In this document: positions 17,024-24,917 of the stretch, in pieces
How the letters are laid out: each line of letters begins with the position of its first letter
Position numbering within the stretch: position 1 is the stretch's first letter
Assembly: GCA_900549775.1 (NCBI GenBank)
Contig: URPR01000008.1
Span: 1-42,315 of the forward strand
Length of the DNA stretch: 42,315 nt
Reading direction: 5' to 3'
Source: an uncultured Oscillospiraceae bacterium
Lineage (GTDB): Bacteria > Bacillota > Clostridia > Oscillospirales > Acutalibacteraceae
Made by a program: the position numbers and the translations under genes
The notes under the pieces: generated by a model
Databases searched by the model: none
The model's input: the letters and a program-made list of their open reading frames with translations, nothing else
Told to the model about the DNA's origin: nothing

Positions 17024-17044
17024 ATTAAAAGCTGTTTTTCCAAA

Positions 17045-17165
17045 GACAGTAGGTGCTATTTTTAGCGTAAGTTTTTCGCCTACCGAGGATGATCGCAATA
17101 AACTTTTGATTGTTTTTGCTTCTTTTTCTCGGCAGGAAAAGAAGCTTTTAATTTGCACCTTTACT
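17045..17165 (+). ncRNA. Ribosomal protein L10 leader (autoregulatory mRNA element)
   Basis: The untranslated leader of rplJ can fold as the L10(L12) binding site. The long-range pair is GGTGC (17052-17056) with GCACC (17155-17159). Other pairs are GTAGG with CCTAC (about 17049-17083) and CCGAG (17083-17087) with CTCGG (17128-17132). Excess L10-L7/L12 complex binds such leaders and reduces expression of the operon. Position, size and paired elements fit the known L10 leader family. Confidence 0.8.
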
Positions 17166-17186
17166 CTTTTTTATGGAGGTGAGTGT

Positions 17187-17717
17187 ATGCCAAGTGAAAA
17201 GGTCTTGGAACAAAAGAAAGCATTGGTTGAGCAGTTAGCTGAAAAGCTTAAAGGTTCTTGTGCCGGCGTTTTCGTAGAGTATAAAGGCATCACAGTGGAA
17301 GATGACACTAAGCTAAGAAAAGAACTTAGAGAAGCCGGAGTTGAATATTCTGTAATTAAAAATACTCTTCTTTCTAGAGCTGCTGAAAAAGCAGGACTTG
17401 ATGGTCTAGATTCTGTTCTTAAAGGTTCTACAGCTGTTGCAACCAGCAACGATGACTATGTAGCAGCGGCACGTATTCTTTGCAAATTTGCTAAGAATAA
17501 CGATTTCTTTAAAGCAAAAGCCGGTTTTGTAGAAGGCAAAGTTATTGACGCAAGTGAAGTAGAAAATCTATCTAAGCTGCCAAGCAAAGAGATTTTGGTT
17601 GCTCAGGTTTTAGGTACATTAAATGCACCTATTACTGGATTTGCTACTGTACTCAACGGCACAATTCGTTCATTGGTAATTGCATTAAATGCAATCGCTG
17701 AAAAACAAAGCGCTTAA
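17187..17717 (+). CDS. rplJ: 50S ribosomal protein L10
   Basis: L10 anchors the L7/L12 stalk to 23S rRNA. The 176-residue product begins MPSEKVLEQKK and contains the EYKGITVEDDTKLRKELREAGVEY core and the TVLNGTIRSLVIALNAIAEK C-terminal helix that binds L7/L12 dimers. ATG 17187 is set by GGAGGTGAGTGT just before it; longer frames upstream run through the leader RNA. It is the first gene of a two-gene operon. Confidence 0.97.
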   Translation: MPSEKVLEQKKALVEQLAEKLKGSCAGVFVEYKGITVEDDTKLRKELREAGVEYSVIKNTLLSRAAEKAGLDGLDSVLKGSTAVATSNDDYVAAARILCKFAKNNDFFKAKAGFVEGKVIDASEVENLSKLPSKEILVAQVLGTLNAPITGFATVLNGTIRSLVIALNAIAEKQSA

Positions 17718-17761
17718 GGCGTATAAAAATTTATAATATTAAAATTTTGGAGGATATTATT

Positions 17762-18139
17762 ATGTCAGAGAAAGTTACAAAGTTAATTGAGGATGTTAAA
17801 GCGTTAACAGTATTGGAATTGAGCGAGTTAGTAAAAGCTCTTGAAGAAGAATTTGGTGTATCTGCAGCAGCACCTGCAGCTGTAGCAGTAGCAGCACCTG
17901 CAGCAGGTGAAGCAGCAGCCGCAGAAAAAACTGAATTTGATGTTGTACTTAAGTCAGCTGGTGCAAACAAAGTTGCTGTTATAAAAGCAGTTAAAGAAAT
18001 CACAGGTCTTGGCCTAAAAGAAGCTAAAGAGATTGTAGATGGAGCACCTAAAACTCTTAAAGAAGCAGTTTCTAAAGACGATGCTGAAGCAATGAAAGCT
18101 AAATTGACAGAAGCTGGCGCAGAAGTAGAAGTTAAGTAA
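17762..18139 (+). CDS. rplL: 50S ribosomal protein L7/L12
   Basis: L7/L12 forms the mobile stalk that recruits translation GTPases. The 125-residue product has the N-terminal dimerisation helices (TKLIEDVKALTVLELSELV), an Ala-rich hinge (about 40-60) and the globular domain KTEFDVVLKSAGANKVAVIK...GLGLKEAKEIVDGAPK. ATG 17762 follows GGAGGATATTATT. rpoB normally follows rplL in Bacillota; here a strong terminator follows instead. Confidence 0.98.
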   Translation: MSEKVTKLIEDVKALTVLELSELVKALEEEFGVSAAAPAAVAVAAPAAGEAAAAEKTEFDVVLKSAGANKVAVIKAVKEITGLGLKEAKEIVDGAPKTLKEAVSKDDAEAMKAKLTEAGAEVEVK

Positions 18140-18160
18140 GATAATTGCAATAAATAGCAG

Positions 18161-18191
18161 AACCCCCTTCGATATGTGATCGAAGGGGGTT
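18161..18191 (+). terminator. Terminator after rplL
   Basis: AACCCCCTTCGAT and ATCGAAGGGGGTT form a perfect 13-bp stem with a 5-nt loop, 22 bases past the rplL stop. Confidence 0.9.
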
Positions 18192-18241
18192 TGTTGTGTA
18201 TAAACCTTAAAATAACCTATTTACTTTGAAGTTATAAATTT

Positions 18242-18466
18242 TCATCCACCGCGCCTTTTGTGCTTTACGAATGATTTATTTAAAAGTTTATCCTTGATTT
18301 CCGCACCCAGCGATGTAAACGCTGAATCTATAACTTCTCCTGTCTCGTCATCGTGTATCCTATAATTCAGTAGCCCTTTTCTTTCAACGAAGCCTCCACT
18401 AACATGTTCTAAATTCTTCTCATCTACTGCGCCAATTTCAGATTTCCTTCTTACCTTTTTCTCCAC
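18242..18466 (-). CDS. Double-glycine leader peptide precursor (putative secreted peptide)
   Basis: The 74-residue product from GTG 18466 (AGAGGTGAT at good spacing) has a 25-residue N-terminal part ending EKNLEHVSGG. This is the classical double-glycine leader cleaved by C39-peptidase ABC exporters of bacteriocins and peptide pheromones. The remaining 49 residues start FVERKGLLNYRIHDDETG and end KHKRRGG. They are charged, with no Cys, so neither a disulfide bacteriocin nor a lanthipeptide is indicated. No exporter, immunity or maturation gene is in the window. The peptide could be a bacteriocin, a signal, or a GG-motif mimic. It has its own promoter with a palindrome and follows parC on the same strand. 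Confidence 0.65.
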   Translation of the reverse strand: MEKKVRRKSEIGAVDEKNLEHVSGGFVERKGLLNYRIHDDETGEVIDSAFTSLGAEIKDKLLNKSFVKHKRRGG

Positions 18467-18511
18467 AAATATCACCTCTAAAATCAATTTACTAAATAAC
18501 TTAGCTTTTAT

Positions 18512-18540
18512 ATTATATCACTTTTTGTGATACTTGTCAC
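18512..18540 (-). promoter_or_regulatory. Promoter of the GG-leader peptide gene with embedded palindrome
   Basis: On the minus strand GTGACA (18540-18535) and TATAAT (18517-18512) are 17 bp apart. The inverted repeat TATCAC-AAAAA-GTGATA (18532-18516) fills most of the spacer and enters the -10 box. The -35 itself (GTGACA) is a near copy of the GTGATA half-site. This arrangement looks like a repressor operator. Confidence 0.65.
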
Positions 18541-18573
18541 TTGTTTTGTTAAAATCATTAAAATACGTCCAGT

Positions 18574-18588
18574 CACAAAATATTTGTG
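18574..18588. repeat. Short palindrome CACAAA-ATA-TTTGTG after parC
   Basis: A perfect 6-3-6 inverted repeat starts two bases past the parC stop codon, 34 bp upstream of the peptide promoter -35. It has no T tract, so it may be a second protein-binding site or the remains of a weak terminator. Confidence 0.4.
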
Positions 18589-18589
18589 G

Positions 18590-20830
18590 TTAAAATTTAA
18601 GTTGTTGCGAGTTTTGTCTTACATCTTTTGGTGGAAAGGCGCCCATTACCGGAATAGTTTTGCTTCTATAATGTTCACTGTCTAAAAGGTCCCCATCATA
18701 TTCTTTCACCGAAATGAGTTTTTGTCCTTTCGGAAAGCTCATCACCGATACCCCTTGTGTGTCGCGCGTAGTTTTTAAAGTTATCATTGAAGAATTTATA
18801 AGCAACATTCTGCCTGATGAAGATGTTAAAATATAATTTTTTTCTTCTTCAGAATAAAAAATAGATACTAACTTAAATTTATCGCAATAAGCCTTCAAAA
18901 GCTTTTTGCGGTTTGTTTTTGTTCGGTACGACGATGCCGAAACTTTTGCTACTTTGCCATTTTCAAAGAAAAATAATACAAACCCATTTTCAAAATCTTT
19001 CAAATTCAGCATACATACTGGTAGCTCATCTTCATCCATCTCAAGTTTCACTGGAACATATTCACCTAAGACGCTTGCTTTTGTGTCTTGAAAATCACTG
19101 GCTTTGGTTTTATACACTTGATGCATATTTGTAAAAAACAATAGCTCGTCTGTATTTTTCCCCTCGGTGTGTGAAATAATTTCATCGCCATCTTTAAGCT
19201 TCTGCTCAGAGCTCATTCTGAGTGATTGCGGCGTTATCTTCTTTAAGTACCCTTGTTTCGTAAAAAATAAATTAACTGCATAATCAGGAACGCTTTCTTC
19301 TATTTCATACTTAGTGATTTGATCAGGATATATCAACATCGTTTTACGATTCTCACCATATTTTTCCGCGACATGTTGCAGTTCCTCTATTAAAATTAAC
19401 TTGATTTTATTCTCATCTTCAAGCACATCTTTTAGCTTTTTTATGCTTGATTCCAACACATCTATCTCTTCTACTCTTTTCAGCAAATACTCCTTATTTA
19501 AATGCCTAAGTTTGATTTCAGAAACATATTCAGCTTGCTTTTCGTCAATCAAAAAACCTTCCATTAAGTTCGGAATGACATCCTTTTCCTCTTTAGTATT
19601 CCTGATTATCTCTATAGCTCTGTCTATATCAAGTAAAATGCACTTCAGCGCACTCAAAAGATGCAGTTTCTTTTCTTGCTTATTTAAAGAATATCGCGTT
19701 CTACGTTTTACACAATTGGCCCTAAACAGAATCCACTCGGAAAGTAATTCTCTTACCCCTAAAACTTTTGGAGTCCCATTTATAAGAACATTAAAATTGC
19801 AAGAAAAACTATCTTCTAGCGTTGTCATTTTGAAAAGTTTTTGCATAAGTTTTTCAGGATCTGTACCACGCTTTAAATCTATTGTTATTTTCAGACCATC
19901 TATACCCGTTTCGTCACGTATATCATTAATTTCTTTTACTTGATTTTTCCTTGAGAGTTCCACTATTTTTTCAATAATTGCTTCTGTCGTGGTAGTTGGC
20001 GGAATACTGTTTATGTCTATACAGTTTGCTGATTTATCGTAAGTATATCTACTCCTAACTTTTATGCTGCCTTTACCCGTTCTATATATAGCGTCAATGG
20101 CAGATTTATCGTAGATTAAATTGCCACCTCCTGAAAAATCAGGTGCTATCAATGTGCTCTTTATGTCGTGGTCATGGTTTTTTATCAGTTCTATTGTCGT
20201 TAAACATACCTCTTTTAAATTAAAAGGGCAGATAGAACTTGCCATTCCTACTGCTATACCAGTGTTTGCATTTACCAAAATGGACGGAAACCTCGCCGGC
20301 AATAATGTAGGTTCCATCAATGTATTGTCGTAGTTCGGTACGAAGTCTACAGTATCTTTATCTATATCCAAAAACAGCTCTTCACATATCTTATCAAGCT
20401 TTGCCTCCGTATACCTTGAAGCAGCCCATGCCATGTCCCTTGAATAAAACTTTCCAAAGTTTCCTTTAGAGTCTACATAAGGATGCAAAAGCGCTTCATA
20501 ACCTCGGCTCAGCCTAACCATAGTATCGTAAATTGCACTGTCTCCATGAGGGTTAAGTTTCATCGTTTGGCCAACTATATTGGCAGATTTCGTTCGAGCC
20601 TTTTCTAAAAGTCCCATTTGATACATAGTGTAAAGCAGTTTTCTATGTGATGGCTTGAACCCATCTATTTCAGGAATCGCTCGAGACAAAATTACGCTCA
20701 TAGCATATGGCATATAGTTCTTCTCTATAGTGCTAACTATCGGTTGCTCTACTACCTCACCTGCACCTTCAATTATCCCCTTTATCGCAGGTACGCGATT
20801 TTGCTTTTGTAGGTTTTTCTTTTGCGCCAT
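18590..20830 (-). CDS. Type IIA topoisomerase subunit A (topoisomerase IV ParC-like)
   Basis: This subunit cuts and rejoins DNA for decatenation or relaxation. The 746-residue product has the breakage-reunion domain with DGFKPSHRKLLYTMY near residue 57 and the catalytic Tyr in AASRYTEAKL (near residue 130). A long coiled-coil tower and a C-terminal domain follow, in which I see no GyrA box (QRRGGKG). That absence favours topoisomerase IV over gyrase. ATG 20830 has AAAGGA at better spacing than ATG 20836. It lies downstream of the B subunit in one operon. A second, non-gyrase pair of this kind is common in Clostridia. Confidence 0.88.
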   Translation of the reverse strand: MAQKKNLQKQNRVPAIKGIIEGAGEVVEQPIVSTIEKNYMPYAMSVILSRAIPEIDGFKPSHRKLLYTMYQMGLLEKARTKSANIVGQTMKLNPHGDSAIYDTMVRLSRGYEALLHPYVDSKGNFGKFYSRDMAWAASRYTEAKLDKICEELFLDIDKDTVDFVPNYDNTLMEPTLLPARFPSILVNANTGIAVGMASSICPFNLKEVCLTTIELIKNHDHDIKSTLIAPDFSGGGNLIYDKSAIDAIYRTGKGSIKVRSRYTYDKSANCIDINSIPPTTTTEAIIEKIVELSRKNQVKEINDIRDETGIDGLKITIDLKRGTDPEKLMQKLFKMTTLEDSFSCNFNVLINGTPKVLGVRELLSEWILFRANCVKRRTRYSLNKQEKKLHLLSALKCILLDIDRAIEIIRNTKEEKDVIPNLMEGFLIDEKQAEYVSEIKLRHLNKEYLLKRVEEIDVLESSIKKLKDVLEDENKIKLILIEELQHVAEKYGENRKTMLIYPDQITKYEIEESVPDYAVNLFFTKQGYLKKITPQSLRMSSEQKLKDGDEIISHTEGKNTDELLFFTNMHQVYKTKASDFQDTKASVLGEYVPVKLEMDEDELPVCMLNLKDFENGFVLFFFENGKVAKVSASSYRTKTNRKKLLKAYCDKFKLVSIFYSEEEKNYILTSSSGRMLLINSSMITLKTTRDTQGVSVMSFPKGQKLISVKEYDGDLLDSEHYRSKTIPVMGAFPPKDVRQNSQQLKF

Positions 20831-20872
20831 TTCCATTTCCTTTCTTTTTTTGCAAAGTTCTCGCTGTCAATT

Positions 20873-22858
20873 TTAGCTTACATCTATATCATCCATATAC
20901 AAATGCCCATTTTCCACGATATATTCTTTTCTCCCTGCTAAGTTATCACCCAACAAAATATCAAAAATCTCTGCTGTTTTCTGAGCATCCTCCGGCATAA
21001 CTTTTATAAGTCGTCTAGTTTTCGGGTTCATGGTAGTTAAGTTCATCATGTCAGGTTCGTTTTCACCCAACCCTTTTGAACGTTGTATACTATACTTTTC
21101 ATTGCCAACCTTTAAAAGGAACTGTTCTTTTTCTTGCTCGGTATATGCAAAATAAGTTTCCGTTTTAGTATTTATCTCATACAACGGAGATTCCGCTATG
21201 AAAACTTTTCCCACATTTATTAATGTCGGCACCAACCTATATATCATAGTAAGTAAAAGAGTTCTTATTTGAAATCCATCTACGTCCGCATCGGTACAAA
21301 GGATAATTTTATTCCACTTCAATAGATCTAAATTAAAGTTTGCTAAGTCCTTATTAGCTTTAGATTTTATTTCCACTCCGCAGCCTAAAACTTTCAGCAA
21401 ATCTGTGATTATCTCGCTTTTAAATATCTTATTGTAGTCAGCTTTTAAACAATTTAAAATTTTCCCTCTAATGGGTATAATGCCTTGAAAATTGGGGTCT
21501 CTGGCTTGCTTGCAAGCGCCAAGAGCTGAATCGCCTTCCACTATAAAAAGTTCTCGTTCTGTGACATCTTTACTTCTGCAATCTACAAACTTTGCAACCC
21601 TATTTGCCATGTCCATATTTGTAGTGAGCTTTTTCCTTATGTTAAGCCTCGTCTTTTCGGCATCTTCCCTACTTCTTTTGTTTATTAAAACTTGAGTTGC
21701 TATTTTTTCCGCATCACTTGGATTTTCAATAAAAAAAACCTCCAGCTGATGCTTAAACAGCGATGTCATAGCTTCTTGAATGCCCTTGTTAGTTATTGAT
21801 TTTTTAGTCTGGTTTTCATAAGACGTGACATTGGAAAAAGATGATGTAACTATAACTAAACAATCTTCAACATCGGTAAAAGTTATTTTACTTTCGTTTT
21901 TAGTGTACTTTCCATTTTGCTTTAAGTATGAGTCTATTTCATATACAAACGCATTTTTAACCGCTTTTTCAGGTACTCCTCCATACTCCAGAAAGCTTGA
22001 GTTATGATAATATTCCGCCAGCTTTATTTTATTAGAAAAAGTCACAGCAGCACTAATTTTAGTCTTGTATAGTGGCTTATCTTCCCTATCACGCACCATT
22101 TTATCAGCTTGCCAAAACTGCACCGGTATCATCGCTTCATCCTGGACCACTTCTTTCACATGATCCAATATTCCTTGCTCATATTTAAACGTAGTTTCAG
22201 CAAAATTCCCATTTTCCTCTTGTTTAAAGACAAACTCTATGCCCGCATTTACTATAGCTTGCCTTTTCAAGACGTCTTTAAAATACTCCGGGCTAACAGA
22301 AATGTCTGTAAAAACGTCTATATCCGGCTTCCACCTAATTTTTGTGCCCGTATCTTTTCCTTTATAAAATTCCTTTTTTAACCCTCCTACATTCTCCCCT
22401 TTTTTAAACTCTAGCCTGTACAAAAAGCCATCTCGTTTTATTTCAGCAGTCATATATTCCGAGGAATACTGCGTCGAACAAAGGCCCAATCCATTCAGGC
22501 CTAATGAATATTCATAATTGTCAATAGATGAATTATTATATTTCCCTCCGGCGTAAAGCTCGCAAAAAACAAGTTCCCAATTATATCTTTGCTCATTTTT
22601 ATTGAAGTCTACAGGAATGCCCCTGCCATTGTCTTCCACTTCAATAGATTTATCTTGGAATAACGTCACCGTTATCACTTTTCCGTAGCCTTCCCGCGCC
22701 TCATCAATGGAATTTGATAAAATCTCAAATATCGAATGTTCACAGCCTTCTATTCCATCTGAGCCAAAAATAACGCCCGGTCGCTTCCTTACTCTGTCCG
22801 CGCCCTTAAGCGATGATATGCTCTCGTTATCATAAGTATTTTTCTTCGTTTGCATCAT
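20873..22858 (-). CDS. Type IIA topoisomerase subunit B (topoisomerase IV ParE-like)
   Basis: The ATPase subunit of the pair. It has GHKL motifs EILSNSIDEAREG (about 46-58), DNGRGIPV (about 75-82) and LGLNGLGLCSTQ (about 118-129), a transducer domain, and a TOPRIM domain with LFIVEGDSALG and CTDADVDGFQIRTLLLTM. Its 661 residues match GyrB/ParE without a large insertion. ATG 22858 and ATG 22855 are adjacent candidates behind AAGG. A TTGACA promoter lies about 60 bases upstream and parC follows after 42 bases, so both subunits are made together. Confidence 0.9.
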   Translation of the reverse strand: MMQTKKNTYDNESISSLKGADRVRKRPGVIFGSDGIEGCEHSIFEILSNSIDEAREGYGKVITVTLFQDKSIEVEDNGRGIPVDFNKNEQRYNWELVFCELYAGGKYNNSSIDNYEYSLGLNGLGLCSTQYSSEYMTAEIKRDGFLYRLEFKKGENVGGLKKEFYKGKDTGTKIRWKPDIDVFTDISVSPEYFKDVLKRQAIVNAGIEFVFKQEENGNFAETTFKYEQGILDHVKEVVQDEAMIPVQFWQADKMVRDREDKPLYKTKISAAVTFSNKIKLAEYYHNSSFLEYGGVPEKAVKNAFVYEIDSYLKQNGKYTKNESKITFTDVEDCLVIVTSSFSNVTSYENQTKKSITNKGIQEAMTSLFKHQLEVFFIENPSDAEKIATQVLINKRSREDAEKTRLNIRKKLTTNMDMANRVAKFVDCRSKDVTERELFIVEGDSALGACKQARDPNFQGIIPIRGKILNCLKADYNKIFKSEIITDLLKVLGCGVEIKSKANKDLANFNLDLLKWNKIILCTDADVDGFQIRTLLLTMIYRLVPTLINVGKVFIAESPLYEINTKTETYFAYTEQEKEQFLLKVGNEKYSIQRSKGLGENEPDMMNLTTMNPKTRRLIKVMPEDAQKTAEIFDILLGDNLAGRKEYIVENGHLYMDDIDVS

Positions 22859-22889
22859 ACCTTATCCCTTTCTTGACTTTACAGTATAT

Positions 22890-22919
22890 AATTTACATCA
22901 GTTTACAAAGCTATGTCAA
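22890..22919 (-). promoter_or_regulatory. Likely promoter of the parE-parC operon
   Basis: On the minus strand TTGACA (22919-22914) and TAAATT (22895-22890) are 18 bp apart, about 35 bases before parE. Confidence 0.5.
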
Positions 22920-22948
22920 GTTTAACACTTCCAATAACAAGCAAAAAA

Positions 22949-22972
22949 GTTAATGGCTATTGTGCCATTAAC
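22949..22972 (-). terminator. Terminator after ftsH
   Basis: GTTAATGGC and GCCATTAAC form a perfect 9-bp stem with a 6-nt loop; on the minus strand six T residues follow. It is 13 bases past the ftsH stop. Confidence 0.8.
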
Positions 22973-22985
22973 TTCATCAATAAAA

Positions 22986-24890
22986 TCAACTTTGAGTTTC
23001 AGAATTTTTTTCTTTGCTTTCTTCTATGGCAATTTCCTCATCGCGTCCTTCAACTATCTTGGTAAATTCCTCTCCACTCATTTTTTCATTCTTAAACAAA
23101 TACTGAGCCACTTTATGAAGTTTTTCCATATTCTCCTTCAAGATTTCCTCTGTCTTATCGTAGCTTTTTGAAATAATTGAATGTATCTCTTCGTCTATTT
23201 TAGACGCAACCTTTTCTGAATAATTCCTGCTTGATGAGAGGTCTCTTCCTATAAACATGCCTTCATTTTCCGCAGAATACGCAATAGGTCCTAAGTCTTT
23301 ACTCATGCCGTACTTCTTTACCATAGAAGTCGCAATTTCCGTTGCTCTCTTTATATCGTTCGATGCACCCGTAGATATATCTCCCAAAACCAAAGCCTCT
23401 GCAACCCTTCCTCCCAGCAACACGACAATGTCCTCTTTCATCTCAGACATTGATTTGTAATTTCTATCTTCAGAAGGTAACGACATCGTAAAGCCTCCGG
23501 CCATGCCCCTCGGTATAATCGAAATTTGATGCACTGGATCTTGCGTAGGGCACATGTAAGTAGCTATTGCGTGACCAGCCTCATGATAAGCAGTAAGAGA
23601 TTTTTCCTTATCTGTCATGACACGCGACTTTTTCTCAGCTCCAACAACTACCTTAATGGTAGCTTCTTCTACTTCTTTCATGGTAATAGCCTTGAGGTCA
23701 CGCCTTGCCGCCAACAAAGCTGCTTCATTCAAGAGATTTTCTAAGTCTGCCCCCGTAAAGCCCGCTGTAGATTTAGCTATAGTCTTAAGCGATACATCAG
23801 GAGCTAGTGGCTTGCCTTTTGCGTGAACTTTCAATATATCCTCGCGCCCTTTGATGTCTGGAAGTCCTACCATAACTTGCCTATCAAACCTGCCTGGTCT
23901 CATCAATGCAGGATCTAGCACATCCGGACGGTTCGTAGCGGCTATCATTATTACGCCTTCATTTACTCCAAAGCCATCCATCTCTACCAGCAGCTGATTA
24001 AGCGTTTGCTCTCTTTCATCGTGTCCTCCTGTCATGCCTACCCCGCGCTGGCGACCGACAGCATCTATCTCATCTATAAACACAATGCAAGGAGCATTTT
24101 TCTTCGCCTGATCAAACAGGTCTCTAACCCTAGAAGCTCCGACACCCACAAACATTTCCACAAAGTCAGACCCAGATATTGAGAAGAAAGGTACACCCGC
24201 TTCGCCTGCAATCGCTCTAGCCATCAAAGTTTTACCAGTACCAGGAGGTCCCACCAGTAACACCCCTTTAGGGATTCTCGCACCAAGCTCATTATATTTT
24301 TTAGGATTTTTTAAAAACTCCACTAATTCCTGAAGTTCCTCTTTTTCCTCGTCTGCGCCCGCTACGTCTGCAAAAGTAGTCTTTCTTTTTTCATCTGTAA
24401 GGTTCTTTATTTTGGCTTTTCCAAACATCATCGTTCTGCCGCCTTCACCCAAGCCGGACATAGCCTTTCTCATGAAGAACCAGAACAAAAGACCAAGACC
24501 AATAAATACAACCGCATCCAGTAAAAGAGTAGTCCACCACGAGTTTTCACTTGCTCTTTTTAAATCTTGCTTCATTTGAGCATCAGGATTTTTTTCATTG
24601 TACTTATTCACGTACTCCTTAATGTCCTCGCGTACCCAAGACACACTAGGTGCTGTGTATTCTACTATGGTGTTGTCTTTTAACTTTATTCTCATCTCGC
24701 CGGAGCCTAAATTCATAGAATACTCCGTAACTTGTTCATCTTCAAAGTATTTTATTACGTCTGAGTAAACCTTACTGTTGCTATTTGAGCTTCGAAACAA
24801 AGTTACCATCAAAATGATAACAAGTATTGGTATGCCAATGTAAAATAATAAAGATTGTATTTGTTTCTTATCTTTCAAACCTCTTGCCAC
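22986..24890 (-). CDS. ftsH: ATP-dependent zinc metalloprotease FtsH
   Basis: FtsH is a membrane-anchored AAA+ protease that degrades membrane proteins and regulators. The 634-residue product has two membrane helices (about 12-32 and 116-138) around a short extracellular domain, Walker A GPPGTGKT, Walker B IVFIDEIDAVG, the second region of homology around NRPDVLDPALMRPGRFDR, and the zinc site HEAGH. The start is uncertain: GTG 24890 almost touches AGGAG, while TTG 24878 has a long 11-base spacer. It is the last gene after dnaB and tilS; hpt, often between tilS and ftsH, is absent. Confidence 0.96.
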   Translation of the reverse strand: MARGLKDKKQIQSLLFYIGIPILVIILMVTLFRSSNSNSKVYSDVIKYFEDEQVTEYSMNLGSGEMRIKLKDNTIVEYTAPSVSWVREDIKEYVNKYNEKNPDAQMKQDLKRASENSWWTTLLLDAVVFIGLGLLFWFFMRKAMSGLGEGGRTMMFGKAKIKNLTDEKRKTTFADVAGADEEKEELQELVEFLKNPKKYNELGARIPKGVLLVGPPGTGKTLMARAIAGEAGVPFFSISGSDFVEMFVGVGASRVRDLFDQAKKNAPCIVFIDEIDAVGRQRGVGMTGGHDEREQTLNQLLVEMDGFGVNEGVIMIAATNRPDVLDPALMRPGRFDRQVMVGLPDIKGREDILKVHAKGKPLAPDVSLKTIAKSTAGFTGADLENLLNEAALLAARRDLKAITMKEVEEATIKVVVGAEKKSRVMTDKEKSLTAYHEAGHAIATYMCPTQDPVHQISIIPRGMAGGFTMSLPSEDRNYKSMSEMKEDIVVLLGGRVAEALVLGDISTGASNDIKRATEIATSMVKKYGMSKDLGPIAYSAENEGMFIGRDLSSSRNYSEKVASKIDEEIHSIISKSYDKTEEILKENMEKLHKVAQYLFKNEKMSGEEFTKIVEGRDEEIAIEESKEKNSETQS

Positions 24891-24917
24891 TCCTAACTTT
24901 AAAATAAGCTTATAATA

